Positions 8,954 through 17,747 of a stretch of 64,000 bases of DNA are shown here, piece after piece. The DNA lies in the NCBI RefSeq assembly GCF_014650755.1, contig NZ_BMVO01000010.1:124001-188000 (forward strand), read 5' to 3'. The notes under the pieces are model-generated. The model was not told where the DNA came from, did not search any database, and was given only the letters and a program-made list of their open reading frames with translations. Within the stretch, counting starts at the first letter, position 1, and each line of letters opens with the position of its first letter. The translations under genes and the position numbers were made by a program. The stretch comes from Streptomyces chryseus (lineage in GTDB: Bacteria > Actinomycetota > Actinomycetes > Streptomycetales > Streptomycetaceae).

Positions 8954-9853
8954 ATGCGCCCTGCCAGCCGGCCCCGCCGCCGCACGACCGCCCTCGCGCC
9001 GTTCGCGACCTTCGCCGCGCTCACCGTCACGGCCGTCGCCGCCGTCACCGGCTGCGCCCCGCAGCCCGAGTCCCCGGCCGCCGCGCCCGACGCCACGGCG
9101 AGCTGCGCGCCCGGCGAACTGCCCACCGAAGTACCGGGCAAGCTCACCATCGGCACCGACAAGCCCGCGTACGCGCCCTGGTTCGAGGACGACGACCCGG
9201 CCAACGGCAAGGGCTTCGAGTCGGCCGTCGCGCACGCCGTGGCGAAGCAGCTCGGCTACGGCAAGGACCAGGTGGTGTGGCAGACCGTGCCGTTCAACAC
9301 CGCTTTCGCGCCCGGCGAGAAGAAGTTCGACTTCGACCTCAACCAGATCTCCATCAGCGAAAGCCGCAAGAAGGCCGTCTCCTTCTCCTCCGGCTACTAC
9401 GACGTCCGCCAGGCCGTCATCGCCCTCAAGTCGTCCAAGGCCGCCGAGGCCGGCACGCTGGCCGGCCTGAAGGACGTCAAGCTCGGCGCCCAGGTCGGCT
9501 CGACGAGCCTGGACGTCATCCGCGACGTCATCAGGCCCAAGCAGCGGCCGGCCGTCTTCCAGAAGAACGACTTCGCCAAGACCGCCCTCAAGAACGGCCA
9601 GGTCGAAGCGATCGTCCTCGACCTCCCCACCGCGTTCTACATCACCTCGGCCGAGGTGCCCGAAGCGAGGATCGTCGGCCAGCTGGAGAACGCCGGGGGC
9701 GCGGCCGAGCAGTTCGGGCTCGTACTCGACAAGGACAGCGGGCTCACGTCCTGCGTGAGCGGCGCCGTGGACGCCCTGCGCGCGGACGGGACGCTCGCGG
9801 CGCTGGAGAAGCGGTGGCTGTCCGACGCCGCCGACGCACCGGTGCTCAAGTGA
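8954..9853 (+). CDS. ABC transporter substrate-binding lipoprotein, amino-acid type
   Basis: The product is 299 aa. A basic signal sequence leads to the lipobox VTGC (Cys34), which anchors the protein outside the membrane. The remainder follows family 3 solute-binding proteins for polar amino acids: LTIGTDKPAYAPWF, the GFESAVAHAVAKQLG segment, DLNQISISESRKK and the LGAQVGSTSLDVI hinge strand. The ATG at 8954 gives a normal signal peptide; a start at 8894 in the same frame would add 20 residues. The gene overlaps the permease gene (GTGA) and opens a three-gene importer operon. Which amino acid or related osmolyte is bound is not clear. Confidence 0.87.
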   Translation: MRPASRPRRRTTALAPFATFAALTVTAVAAVTGCAPQPESPAAAPDATASCAPGELPTEVPGKLTIGTDKPAYAPWFEDDDPANGKGFESAVAHAVAKQLGYGKDQVVWQTVPFNTAFAPGEKKFDFDLNQISISESRKKAVSFSSGYYDVRQAVIALKSSKAAEAGTLAGLKDVKLGAQVGSTSLDVIRDVIRPKQRPAVFQKNDFAKTALKNGQVEAIVLDLPTAFYITSAEVPEARIVGQLENAGGAAEQFGLVLDKDSGLTSCVSGAVDALRADGTLAALEKRWLSDAADAPVLK

Positions 9854-10734
9854 CGGTGGAGAAGGCCGAAACGGCGACGCGGACGCGGGAGTACGTCCCC
9901 TCCGCCCGGCGCCTCGCCCGCGAGCGCCACCGGCGCGCCCGCACCCGCCGCGCCACCGCCGTCGCCGCGCTCAGCACCCTGGTCACCGGGGCGGTCCTCT
10001 TCCTCGTCGTCACGCGCTCGCCCGGCTGGCCGCGCACCCGCGAGACCTTCTTCAGCGCCGAGTACGCCCGCGAGGCACTGCCCGAGGTCGTCGACGGCCT
10101 CTGGCTCAACCTGCGGCTGCTGGTCGTCTGCGGAGCCGCCGTCCTCGTCATCGGCATGCTCCTCGCCGTCGCCCGCACCCTGCGCGGACCGGTGTTCTTC
10201 CCGCTGCGCGCCCTGGCGGCGGCGTACACCGACTTCTTCCGCGGCCTTCCGCTGATCATCTGCCTCCTGCTGGTGGTCTTCGGCGTACCCGCCCTGCGCC
10301 TGGCCGGTGTCACCACCGACCCCGTCCTGCTCGGCGGCGCGGCGCTCACCCTGACCTATTCGGCGTACGTCGCCGAGGTCTTCCGCGCCGGCATCGAGTC
10401 CGTCCACCCCTCGCAGCGGGCGGCCGCACGCTCGCTCGGTCTCTCCAGCGGCCAGGCACTGCGCTTCGTGGTACTGCCGCAGGCGGTGCGCCGGGTGGTG
10501 CCGCCGCTGCTCAACGACCTGGTGTCGCTCCAGAAGGACACCGGGCTCGTGTCGATCGCGGGCGCCGTCGACGCCGTGTACGCGGCGCAGATCATCGCCA
10601 GCAAGGAGTTCAACTACACGCCGTACGTCGTCGCCGGCCTCGTCTTCGTGGCGCTGACCATCCCGATGACGCGCCTCACCGACTGGGTCACCGCCCGGAT
10701 GGACCGGCAGCGAGCCCAGGGAGGCACCACATGA
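9850..10734 (+). CDS. ABC transporter permease, HisM/GlnP amino-acid family
   Basis: The product is 294 aa. After a basic cytoplasmic N-terminus it has about five or six membrane helices and the EAA loop AEVFRAGIESVHPSQRAAAR that contacts the ATPase; LQKDTGLVSIAGAVDA is also typical of polar amino-acid permeases. The GTG start at 9850 overlaps the stop of the binding-protein gene by four bases, and its own stop overlaps the ATPase start (ATGA). Only one permease gene is present, so it probably works as a homodimer. Confidence 0.9.
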   Translation: MTVEKAETATRTREYVPSARRLARERHRRARTRRATAVAALSTLVTGAVLFLVVTRSPGWPRTRETFFSAEYAREALPEVVDGLWLNLRLLVVCGAAVLVIGMLLAVARTLRGPVFFPLRALAAAYTDFFRGLPLIICLLLVVFGVPALRLAGVTTDPVLLGGAALTLTYSAYVAEVFRAGIESVHPSQRAAARSLGLSSGQALRFVVLPQAVRRVVPPLLNDLVSLQKDTGLVSIAGAVDAVYAAQIIASKEFNYTPYVVAGLVFVALTIPMTRLTDWVTARMDRQRAQGGTT

Positions 10735-11480
10735 CACCGGTCCTGCGGCTGGAGAACGTACGCAAGGCCTTCGGACGCGACACGCTCGTGCTGCGCGACG
10801 TGAACCTCGACGTCGCCCCGCACACCGTGACCGCCCTCATCGGCGCGTCCGGCTCGGGCAAGTCGACGCTGCTGCGCTGCGCGAACCTCCTGGAGGAGAT
10901 CGACGACGGCGTGATCTTCCTCGACGGCGAGGACATCACGGACCCCGGCGCCGACGCGGACGCCGTACGCCGCCGTATCGGCGTCGTCTTCCAGGCGTAC
11001 AACCTCTTCCCGCACATGACGGTGCTGGAGAACATCACCCTGGCCCCGCACCGCGTCCACGGCGTCCCGCGCGAGCAGGCCACCCGGCGGGCGCGCGAAC
11101 TCCTCGACCGGCTCGGCCTCGCGGAGAAGGCCGGGGCCTACCCGGACCGCCTCAGCGGCGGCCAGCAGCAACGCGTCGCCATCGCCCGCGCCCTCGCGGT
11201 ACGCCCGCGTCTTCTCCTGCTCGACGAGATCACGGCGGCGCTGGACCCGGAGCTGGTGGGCGAGGTGCTCAACGTCGTACGGGACCTCAAGGGCGACGGC
11301 ATGACGATGGTCCTCGCCACGCACGAGATGGGCTTCGCGCGCGAAGTCGCCGACCAGGTGTGCTTCCTGGACGACGGAGTGGTGCTGGAGCGCGGCACGC
11401 CGGAGCAGGTCTTCGGCGACCCGCAGGAGGAACGCACCCGGCGGTTCCTGCGGCGGATCGTCGAAGCCGGACGCCTGTGA
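10731..11480 (+). CDS. ABC transporter ATP-binding protein, amino-acid type
   Basis: The product is 249 aa with every motif of a transport ATPase: Walker A GASGSGKST, Q-loop VVFQAYNLFPHMT, signature LSGGQQQRV, Walker B LLLLDEITAALD and switch histidine in LATHEMGFA. FQxxNLFPHMT and THEMGFA are characteristic of the GlnQ/HisP subfamily. It overlaps the permease gene by four bases. The NACHT gene starts 25 nt downstream on the same strand, so read-through between the two is plausible. Confidence 0.94.
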   Translation: MTPVLRLENVRKAFGRDTLVLRDVNLDVAPHTVTALIGASGSGKSTLLRCANLLEEIDDGVIFLDGEDITDPGADADAVRRRIGVVFQAYNLFPHMTVLENITLAPHRVHGVPREQATRRARELLDRLGLAEKAGAYPDRLSGGQQQRVAIARALAVRPRLLLLDEITAALDPELVGEVLNVVRDLKGDGMTMVLATHEMGFAREVADQVCFLDDGVVLERGTPEQVFGDPQEERTRRFLRRIVEAGRL

Positions 11481-11505
11481 CCGCCTGCGGTGATAAACCA
11501 GAACG

Positions 11506-14500
11506 GTGCGGGGGCGACGACTTCTCAGTTACAGCGACGCGGTGGCGATCCTCGGCGGCGACAGCGCGGCGCTGACGGCGGCCGACCAGGCGCTCGGCGG
11601 CGCGCTGTCGATGGCTACGGGCGGGGCGAGCGACGCGGTGCTCAACCTGTTCGCGGCGCGGGGAGGGGTCCTGGCTCTCGGCCGTGATCTCACGTCCGGG
11701 CTGCGGGAGCGGCTGGGCACCTCGGAGCGGGCCGAGCGCACGGAACGGATCGCGGCGGCGCACGCGGTGCTGGTGGTGACGGCGTACTTCGAGGCCCTCG
11801 GGGAGGTGGAACTCCCCTTCGACCTGGCCGAGGCGCGGCTCACGCGGCGCGAGCAGATCGCACTGGCCGGCGGTTCGGACGCGGCGCACAGCTTCGTCCG
11901 GCGTCTGGTCGCGACCGGTGCGCCGCAACCCGCCCCGCACGTGCCGTACGAGCAGACCCTCGTCGATCTCCGCTTCTGGTACCTGGAGCTCTCGGTCCGG
12001 CTGAAGACCTTCCTCCACGGGCTGGCGGTGTGGGACGGGCTGGACGCGACGCGGCGCGGCGCGGCCGAGAGCGCGCTGGGCACCGAGCTGTGCGAGACGG
12101 CGGTCGGGCGCTTCCAGGATCTGTACACCCAACTCGCCCTCGAAGTACCGGAGTTCGGCTTCTGGTCCGGCCAGATCGAGCACCAGGCCACCCGCACGAG
12201 CCTGCGCCAGGCCCTCACCGGCATCGAGACCGCCCTGGCGGGGCTGAGCCCCCAGCGGCCGCTCACCCACGCGGCGCAGGGTCTCGCCACCGGCTACCGG
12301 GCCGCACTGGCACGCGCGATCCTGGCCGAGGGCCAGGCCCGTTCGGGAGTCGTCCTTCCCACCCTCGGCGAGGGGTACGTCGATCCCGACTTCCGTGTCC
12401 GCGCCGTACTCGAGGGCACGCAGGGCCCGGCCGAGGAGGAGTGGTGGGAGGGGGTGGACGTGCGTTCCGACCTCACCGAGTACCTGGCCGGGACACTCAC
12501 CTCGGTCGCGTCGACGACCGCGCCGCTGGTGGTGCTCGGCCAGCCCGGTGCCGGAAAGTCCGTACTGACGAAGATCCTGGCCGCGAGGCTGCCTTCGGCC
12601 GGGTTCCTGCCGGTGCGCATCGTCCTGCGCGAGGTACCGGCGGACGCCGACGTACAGGACCAGATCGAGTACGCCGTCCGGTCAGCGACCGGCGAGCGGA
12701 CGACCTGGCCCGACCTGGTCCGGGCGGCCGAAGGGGCCGTCCCCGTCCTCCTCTTCGACGGCTTCGACGAGCTGCTCCAGGCCACCGGCGTCAGCCAGTC
12801 GGACTTCCTGATCCGCGTCGCGCGCTTCCAGGAGAGGGAGGCCGATCAAGGGCGTCCCGTACTCGCCGTCGTCACCAGCAGGACCGCTGTCGCGGACCGG
12901 GCGCGGTATCCGCACGGAGCGGTGGCGCTGCGTCTCGAACCGTTCCGGCAGCAGCAGATCGAGCGCTGGCTCGATCTCTGGAACCGCCTCAACGGCTCCT
13001 TCTTCCAGGCCGAGGGACTTCGCGCGCTGCCCGCCGGCGTCGCCGTACGCCACCAGGCTCTCGCATCCCAGCCCCTGCTGCTTCTCATGCTCGCGCTCTA
13101 CGACGCCGACGGCAACGCGCTGCAGTTCGGCGCCGAAGGTGACGAGCCGCTGGGGGAGGCGGAACTGTACGAGGAGTTACTGGTCTCGTTCGCCGTCCGC
13201 GAGATCGCCAAGTCCTCCTCGGGGCTGACCGAGCGGGAGCGTGAACGGCGGGTCGAGCAGGAGCTCCAACGGCTGTCCCTCATCTCCTTCGGCATGCTCA
13301 ACCGCCATCGTCAGTGGATCACCACGGCCGAACTGGAGCAGGACCTGGCCGCTCTGCTGGGCCGCCATGAGCCTGCGAGCAACAAGGACACTTTCCGGGC
13401 GGAGCTCGACCAGGCGGACATCGCCCTCGGCCGGTTCTTCTTCGTGCAGCGGGCGCAGGCACTGCGTGACGACCAGCGGCTGACGACGTACGAGTTCCTC
13501 CACGCGACCTTCGGCGAGTACCTCGCCGCGCGCCTCGCCGTGCAGCTGCTCCACGGGCTGCTCGGCCAGCGGCCCGCGCTGGCCCTGGGCCACGCCGGAG
13601 TGGATGACGACCTGCTGTACGTACTGCTGTCCTTCGCCTCACTCTCGTCCCGGCAGATGCTCCGCTTCGTCGGCGCGCGGATCCAGCGCATCCCCGCCGA
13701 GGAACGGGAGCGGCTCGGTGAGCTGCTGATCACCGTCATGGCCGATCACCGCAACCGCATCGAGCACCGTTTCCCGGAGTACCGGCCGAGGGCGCGGGGC
13801 ACCTCGTCGCGTCACGGGCTCTACGGCGCGAACATGCTGATGCTGACGCTTCTGGTGACGGGGGGAGTCAAGGCGAGCGAGCTGTTCCCCCTCGACACGA
13901 ACCCGGCCGGTGTCTGGCACCGGCGTGTCCTGCTGTGGAGGTCGGCGCTCAGCGAACCCGAGTGGACCGACTTCGCCCTGGCGATCAGCATGCGCAACAC
14001 CTGGAACGGCGACCGGAGAGAACTCGACATCCGCCCGGCCGCGGACCTCCTGGACGCGCCACAACCGGTCGACCCCTACTGGCTGTACGGCTGGGCGCTG
14101 CGCCACGAGGGCCGCAACCGGCGCGTGGCCTGGTCACGGCCCTATCCGGACCAGATCCGGCACAAGATGTCGGTGTCGGGCGGTACCAACGACGCGGTGG
14201 TCCTGCACGCCGTCGATCCCCTGTTCAAATGGCTGGGATCGTCGGTCACCACGTTCGTGGGGCGGCCGGACGGTGCGGCCACGTCGCTGGCGCACAGCCT
14301 GACGTCGCTCTGGCTGGCGAGCGGTCTCGGCACAACGGACGAGGAACTGCTGGGGCTGTACGAGCAGTGCGCCGGGTTCATGGAGGACGGAGCCCTCGGG
14401 CAGGAGTCGATGCGACGCACGATGCTGCTGTTCTACCGGCAGTTGAGCCTCGACGCGGACCGGCTCCCGACGGCCGCGGTGGCTGGGATGCTGCGGCCAC

Positions 14501-14817
14501 GGGCCGCCGTCCGCTACTCGACGGACACGCTCCTCCTCATGCTGGCGGCAGCTTTGCTGGGGCTGGACGGAGCGGATCCCGAGGAGAACGTCGCCGACCT
14601 CGTCTCGACCCTCCACGGGCTGGTCGTCCCCCTCACACGGGACACGGCCGTTCTCCACCTGTGGTGGAAGCAGCGGCACCGCAAGTCGGTCCGGCTCTTG
14701 GCCAGTCACGTCCGCCGAGTGCTCCGCGACGCCCCTCCGGACGAACTCGCGGAAGTTCCACCGGTCATCCTCGATGCGGCCCGCGCCTTCGTGGGCGCCG
14801 ACGACTCCGCGAACTGA
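11506..14817 (+). CDS. NACHT-type STAND NTPase, candidate anti-phage defence protein
   Basis: The product is 1103 aa. Residues 1-330 are predicted mostly helical and begin with LLSYSDAVAILGG, like the helical N-terminal domains of actinobacterial NACHT proteins. The NTPase follows: Walker A GQPGAGKS at 345-352, Walker B with the NACHT-type DGFDEL at 418-423, and a sensor-like VVTSRT at 455-460. A winged-helix-like region and a long unassigned C-terminal sensor (about 640-1103, no obvious LRR, TPR or WD repeats) complete the protein. Bacterial NACHT proteins with this layout have been shown to restrict phages, but the effector here is not recognisable. The GTG at 11506 has no Shine-Dalgarno; GTG at 11542 is an alternative that would cut into the conserved N-terminus. 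Confidence 0.75.
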   Translation: MRGRRLLSYSDAVAILGGDSAALTAADQALGGALSMATGGASDAVLNLFAARGGVLALGRDLTSGLRERLGTSERAERTERIAAAHAVLVVTAYFEALGEVELPFDLAEARLTRREQIALAGGSDAAHSFVRRLVATGAPQPAPHVPYEQTLVDLRFWYLELSVRLKTFLHGLAVWDGLDATRRGAAESALGTELCETAVGRFQDLYTQLALEVPEFGFWSGQIEHQATRTSLRQALTGIETALAGLSPQRPLTHAAQGLATGYRAALARAILAEGQARSGVVLPTLGEGYVDPDFRVRAVLEGTQGPAEEEWWEGVDVRSDLTEYLAGTLTSVASTTAPLVVLGQPGAGKSVLTKILAARLPSAGFLPVRIVLREVPADADVQDQIEYAVRSATGERTTWPDLVRAAEGAVPVLLFDGFDELLQATGVSQSDFLIRVARFQEREADQGRPVLAVVTSRTAVADRARYPHGAVALRLEPFRQQQIERWLDLWNRLNGSFFQAEGLRALPAGVAVRHQALASQPLLLLMLALYDADGNALQFGAEGDEPLGEAELYEELLVSFAVREIAKSSSGLTERERERRVEQELQRLSLISFGMLNRHRQWITTAELEQDLAALLGRHEPASNKDTFRAELDQADIALGRFFFVQRAQALRDDQRLTTYEFLHATFGEYLAARLAVQLLHGLLGQRPALALGHAGVDDDLLYVLLSFASLSSRQMLRFVGARIQRIPAEERERLGELLITVMADHRNRIEHRFPEYRPRARGTSSRHGLYGANMLMLTLLVTGGVKASELFPLDTNPAGVWHRRVLLWRSALSEPEWTDFALAISMRNTWNGDRRELDIRPAADLLDAPQPVDPYWLYGWALRHEGRNRRVAWSRPYPDQIRHKMSVSGGTNDAVVLHAVDPLFKWLGSSVTTFVGRPDGAATSLAHSLTSLWLASGLGTTDEELLGLYEQCAGFMEDGALGQESMRRTMLLFYRQLSLDADRLPTAAVAGMLRPRAAVRYSTDTLLLMLAAALLGLDGADPEENVADLVSTLHGLVVPLTRDTAVLHLWWKQRHRKSVRLLASHVRRVLRDAPPDELAEVPPVILDAARAFVGADDSAN

Positions 14818-14825
14818 CCCTTCGC

Positions 14826-16601
14826 TCACCCCACATCGAGTGCGTTCCGCAGCCCCAGCCGGTAGCGCGTGCGGTCGTGGCGCTTCAGGAACTCGATCTC
14901 GGGCGGCCGGAACAGCGGGGTGACGGTGCAGCGCGGCGCCGTCGAACCCGTGCGGTCGAGGAGGGCGTTGACCGCCGAGCGGGCCGACGCGTTCGCGCCC
15001 TCCATCGTCGCCAGGTCGATGTCGACGGACACGTAGTCGCCCGCCAGGAAGAAGTTGGGGATCCTCGTGGCCGCCGACGGGCGGTTGTGCAGCGTGCCCA
15101 CGGGGTGGATCAGCAGCTCGTCCTCGTTCGTCGGGTTCGGCGTCCCGATGCCGTCCACGCCCGGGTCGAGGAACCACGAGTGCAGCGTGCTGTCGCGCAG
15201 CACCGTCCGGCCGGTGTCGTTCAGCGCGGCCTTGAGCTGCGCCCACACCTCGCGCGCGACCTCCTCGCGGGTGCACTGCTTGGCCGTCTTCCCGTACAGG
15301 ATCCCGGTTCTGTCCCATTCGGAGATGTCGACCGACAGGCAGTCCGCCGCCGTGCCGTCGCCGTAGTCGGCCGGGAAGTTCCGGCCCGGCCAGTGCTGGG
15401 CCTGGGCGATGGCGGTCAGGGACCAGGGCGAGTCGATGCAGTTGAGGTGGCCGTGCAGGATCGGCGTACGCTCCGTCAGATAGAACTGGATGCCGGTCAT
15501 CCAGTCCGTCCTGAGCCGGTCGCACCGCGCCAGTTGCGGGTCGGCGGCGCGCATCGCTGCGTTCCAGGTGGGGCGGGCGTGCTCCACCGGGAGGGCGCAG
15601 ACGTAGTGCCCGGCGGTCACGGTCCGGCGTACGCCGTCCGGGTCCTCGATCATCGCCGCCGCGATCCTGCCGTCGGCGTACTTCATCTCCCGTACGGTCC
15701 AGCCGATCCGGAAGTCGACGCCGAGGCCCCGCAGGTGGTCCACCCAGGGGTCGATCCACGCCTCGTTGGTCGGGGCGTCGAGGATGCGGTCGGGCGGGCC
15801 GTCGGCGCCCCGGCCCAGCGCGTTGAGCACGAAGGCCTCGCCGAGCGTGCCGACCGTACGCGTACTCGCCTCCTCGGCCTTCGTCGCGACGATGTTGCGG
15901 GTGACGCCGATGGCGAGGATGCGCTGGTAGTCCTTGGACATGCGGGCGGCCCGGGTGAACTCCCACCAGGGCGTGCGCTCCCACGTGTCGTCGCGCCGCT
16001 CGTCGCAGCTGGTCAGGAAGACGAGCGCGCGGTTCACGAAGTAGGCGCTCTCGTGCGCGGGGAGGTTCACCGCCGTTTCGAGCAGGCCGGTCAGCGCGCG
16101 GCGCAGGTCGTCGAGGGTGAGCTCGGCCGGCTGGTGGCCGGGCCAGGGGATCGGGATCCGCAGGTCCTCGCGGCCCGTGCGCGCGAACATCATCTCGCGC
16201 GGGGCGACGAGGTTGTCGTGCACGCCGTTGGCGTTGCCGGGGAACGGGATGCGGCGCATCGTGTCCGGCAGGTTGTGGTAGATGCCGGGGATGAAGCGGA
16301 AGCCGTGCTCGGCGGGCAGCGGCCTGCGGCCGCCCTTCGCGCTGTTCGGTACGTCCATGCTGCGGGCCTTGCCGCCGAGCGCCCGCCTCTCGTAGACCGT
16401 CACGGCGAACCCGCGCTCGGCCAGCTCGTGCGCGGCCGTCAGACCCGCGACCCCGCCGCCCAGCACGGCGACGGACTCCTGGGCCGCACGCCCGGGCGCT
16501 GCCGCCGGCCCGGCGGACGCGGCGGCGGGCGCCGCCCCCAGGGCCATCGCCCCGCCCGCCGCCGCGGCCCCCGCCACGAAGGTGCGTCTGGAACTTCCCA
16601 T
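14826..16601 (-). CDS. Tat-exported FAD-dependent oxidoreductase (hydroxysqualene dehydroxylase/phytoene desaturase-like)
   Basis: The product is 591 aa. It starts with a twin-arginine signal (SSRRTFVAGAAAAGG), then an FAD-binding dinucleotide fold, AVLGGGVAGLTAAHELAERG, followed by YERRALGGKARS, which typifies the carotenoid-desaturase/hydroxysqualene-dehydroxylase branch of amine-oxidase flavoproteins. The C-terminal flavin motif is FFLAGDYVSVDIDLATMEGA. The ATG at 16601 has GGGGGA seven nt upstream. No squalene, hopanoid or carotenoid gene is next to it, so the substrate is uncertain; Tat export suggests folding with FAD before secretion. Confidence 0.82.
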   Translation of the reverse strand: MGSSRRTFVAGAAAAGGAMALGAAPAAASAGPAAAPGRAAQESVAVLGGGVAGLTAAHELAERGFAVTVYERRALGGKARSMDVPNSAKGGRRPLPAEHGFRFIPGIYHNLPDTMRRIPFPGNANGVHDNLVAPREMMFARTGREDLRIPIPWPGHQPAELTLDDLRRALTGLLETAVNLPAHESAYFVNRALVFLTSCDERRDDTWERTPWWEFTRAARMSKDYQRILAIGVTRNIVATKAEEASTRTVGTLGEAFVLNALGRGADGPPDRILDAPTNEAWIDPWVDHLRGLGVDFRIGWTVREMKYADGRIAAAMIEDPDGVRRTVTAGHYVCALPVEHARPTWNAAMRAADPQLARCDRLRTDWMTGIQFYLTERTPILHGHLNCIDSPWSLTAIAQAQHWPGRNFPADYGDGTAADCLSVDISEWDRTGILYGKTAKQCTREEVAREVWAQLKAALNDTGRTVLRDSTLHSWFLDPGVDGIGTPNPTNEDELLIHPVGTLHNRPSAATRIPNFFLAGDYVSVDIDLATMEGANASARSAVNALLDRTGSTAPRCTVTPLFRPPEIEFLKRHDRTRYRLGLRNALDVG

Positions 16602-16620
16602 GCCTCGTCCCCCTGTCGCC

Positions 16621-16633
16621 TTACCGGCGGTAA
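16621..16633. promoter_or_regulatory. Candidate operator TTACCGGCGGTAA upstream of the Tat-FAD oxidoreductase gene
   Basis: A perfect inverted repeat of six-base arms (TTACCG / CGGTAA) around one base lies 20 nt upstream of the ATG at 16601. Its size and symmetry fit a TetR-type operator. No TetR gene is nearby, so any regulator would act in trans. Confidence 0.35.
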
Positions 16634-16748
16634 CCACCGCGTCAGGCCCAGGAGAATACGGGCGGCCCCCAGGGCCCGGAAGGCACGTGCGGGCCCCGTT
16701 CGCACATTGGCGCGAAAGGGCCCCACCGGCCACGGGCACAATGGGGAC

Positions 16749-17201
16749 ATGTCCCGAAGCAGTGCACGCGGTACGAGCCGCAGCCCCCGGAAACCCTCCG
16801 TCCCTCCGCCCCTGTCCGCCGCATCGCCCTGCCCCTGCGGGCTGCCCGCCCCGTACGGCGAGTGCTGCGGGCGCTTTCACTCCGGCTCGGCCGCAGCGCC
16901 GACCGCCGAACTGCTGATGCGCTCGCGCTACAGCGCCTTCGTCGCCCAGGACGCGGCGTACCTGATGCGCTCCTGGCACCCCGACACCAGGCCGGCGACC
17001 CTCGACCTCGACCCGGACACGCGCTGGCAGGGCCTCGACATCCTGGCCACCACGGACGGCAGTGCCTTCCACACCACGGGAACGGTCACCTTCCGCGCCC
17101 ACTACGCGCACCGGGGCGAGTCCGGGTCCCTGCACGAGCAGAGCCGTTTCGCACGTCACGAGGGCGCCTGGGTCTACCTGGACGCGGTCTTCACGCGGTA
17201 G
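16749..17201 (+). CDS. YchJ-family protein with SEC-C zinc motif
   Basis: The product is 150 aa. A basic N-terminus precedes a SEC-C type zinc motif, CPCGLPAPYGECCGRFH (Cys28, Cys30, Cys39 and Cys40 or His44 as ligands), followed by an NTF2-like fold including RYSAFVAQDAAYLMRSWHP and EQSRFARHEGAWVYLD. This is the YchJ/UPF0225 arrangement; its biochemical role is unknown. The ATG at 16749 begins just before the conserved part. It stands between a divergent FAD enzyme and a small DUF3140-like gene with no obvious link to either. Confidence 0.85.
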   Translation: MSRSSARGTSRSPRKPSVPPPLSAASPCPCGLPAPYGECCGRFHSGSAAAPTAELLMRSRYSAFVAQDAAYLMRSWHPDTRPATLDLDPDTRWQGLDILATTDGSAFHTTGTVTFRAHYAHRGESGSLHEQSRFARHEGAWVYLDAVFTR

Positions 17202-17319
17202 TCGTCGGACCCTTTCCTCCCGTTCTGGTGGTGTTTCGGGTGACGTCGCAGGGGTACTGCGGACGCGATCGCACCTGCCCCCACCGCCCGCAGCACCACG
17301 AACCGCCGGGAGGTATCAG

Positions 17320-17592
17320 ATGGACCGCACGACAGCCCTGGAGCTCGACTGGCTCTGGGACGACTTCCACCGCGTGGTGAACATGACGTCCCAGGAACTG
17401 GGCACCTGGCTGCGGACCAGTGGCGCCGGTGAGAACAGCGAGCCGCTGCCCGAGCGCGCCGGGACCGAGACCGGGCGGAAGGTGCTGGCGATCCTGGGCA
17501 AGCGGCGCACCGACCTGGAACCGGCGGCGGGGGACAGCGCCTGGCGGCGCCGGCTGATGACCCTGGGCCACGCCCCCCTGAAACCGGCATGA
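17320..17592 (+). CDS. Small DUF3140-like protein
   Basis: The product is 90 aa. ELDWLWDDFHRVVNMTSQEL near the N-terminus and GRKVLAILGKRRTDLEP near the C-terminus resemble the DUF3140 family, short actinobacterial proteins sometimes annotated as DNA-binding. No signal peptide or metal site is present. GGGAGG upstream of the ATG at 17320 gives a strong ribosome site. A run of hairpins follows the stop, suggesting a monocistronic unit. Confidence 0.7.
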   Translation: MDRTTALELDWLWDDFHRVVNMTSQELGTWLRTSGAGENSEPLPERAGTETGRKVLAILGKRRTDLEPAAGDSAWRRRLMTLGHAPLKPA

Positions 17593-17648
17593 GCGCCGCG
17601 CACGAGCCGTACCGACGGCGGCGCCCGTCCGGGCCTTTCGCACGGCCC
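17593..17648 (+). terminator. Candidate terminator after the DUF3140-like gene
   Basis: Two stem-loops follow the stop codon: GCGCCGC (17593-17599) with GCGGCGC (17618-17624), and GGGCC (17631-17635) with GGCCC (17644-17648). The first has a long loop, so this is a moderate call. Confidence 0.4.
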
Positions 17649-17747
17649 GTCCAGGAGGTCTGACGCGGGGGACCGCCACGGGGGCGGCGGCGGGGATGGA
17701 TACTCTGGGCGCCGTTGAGATGCGTGGGCACCATGAGGAGAACCAGC

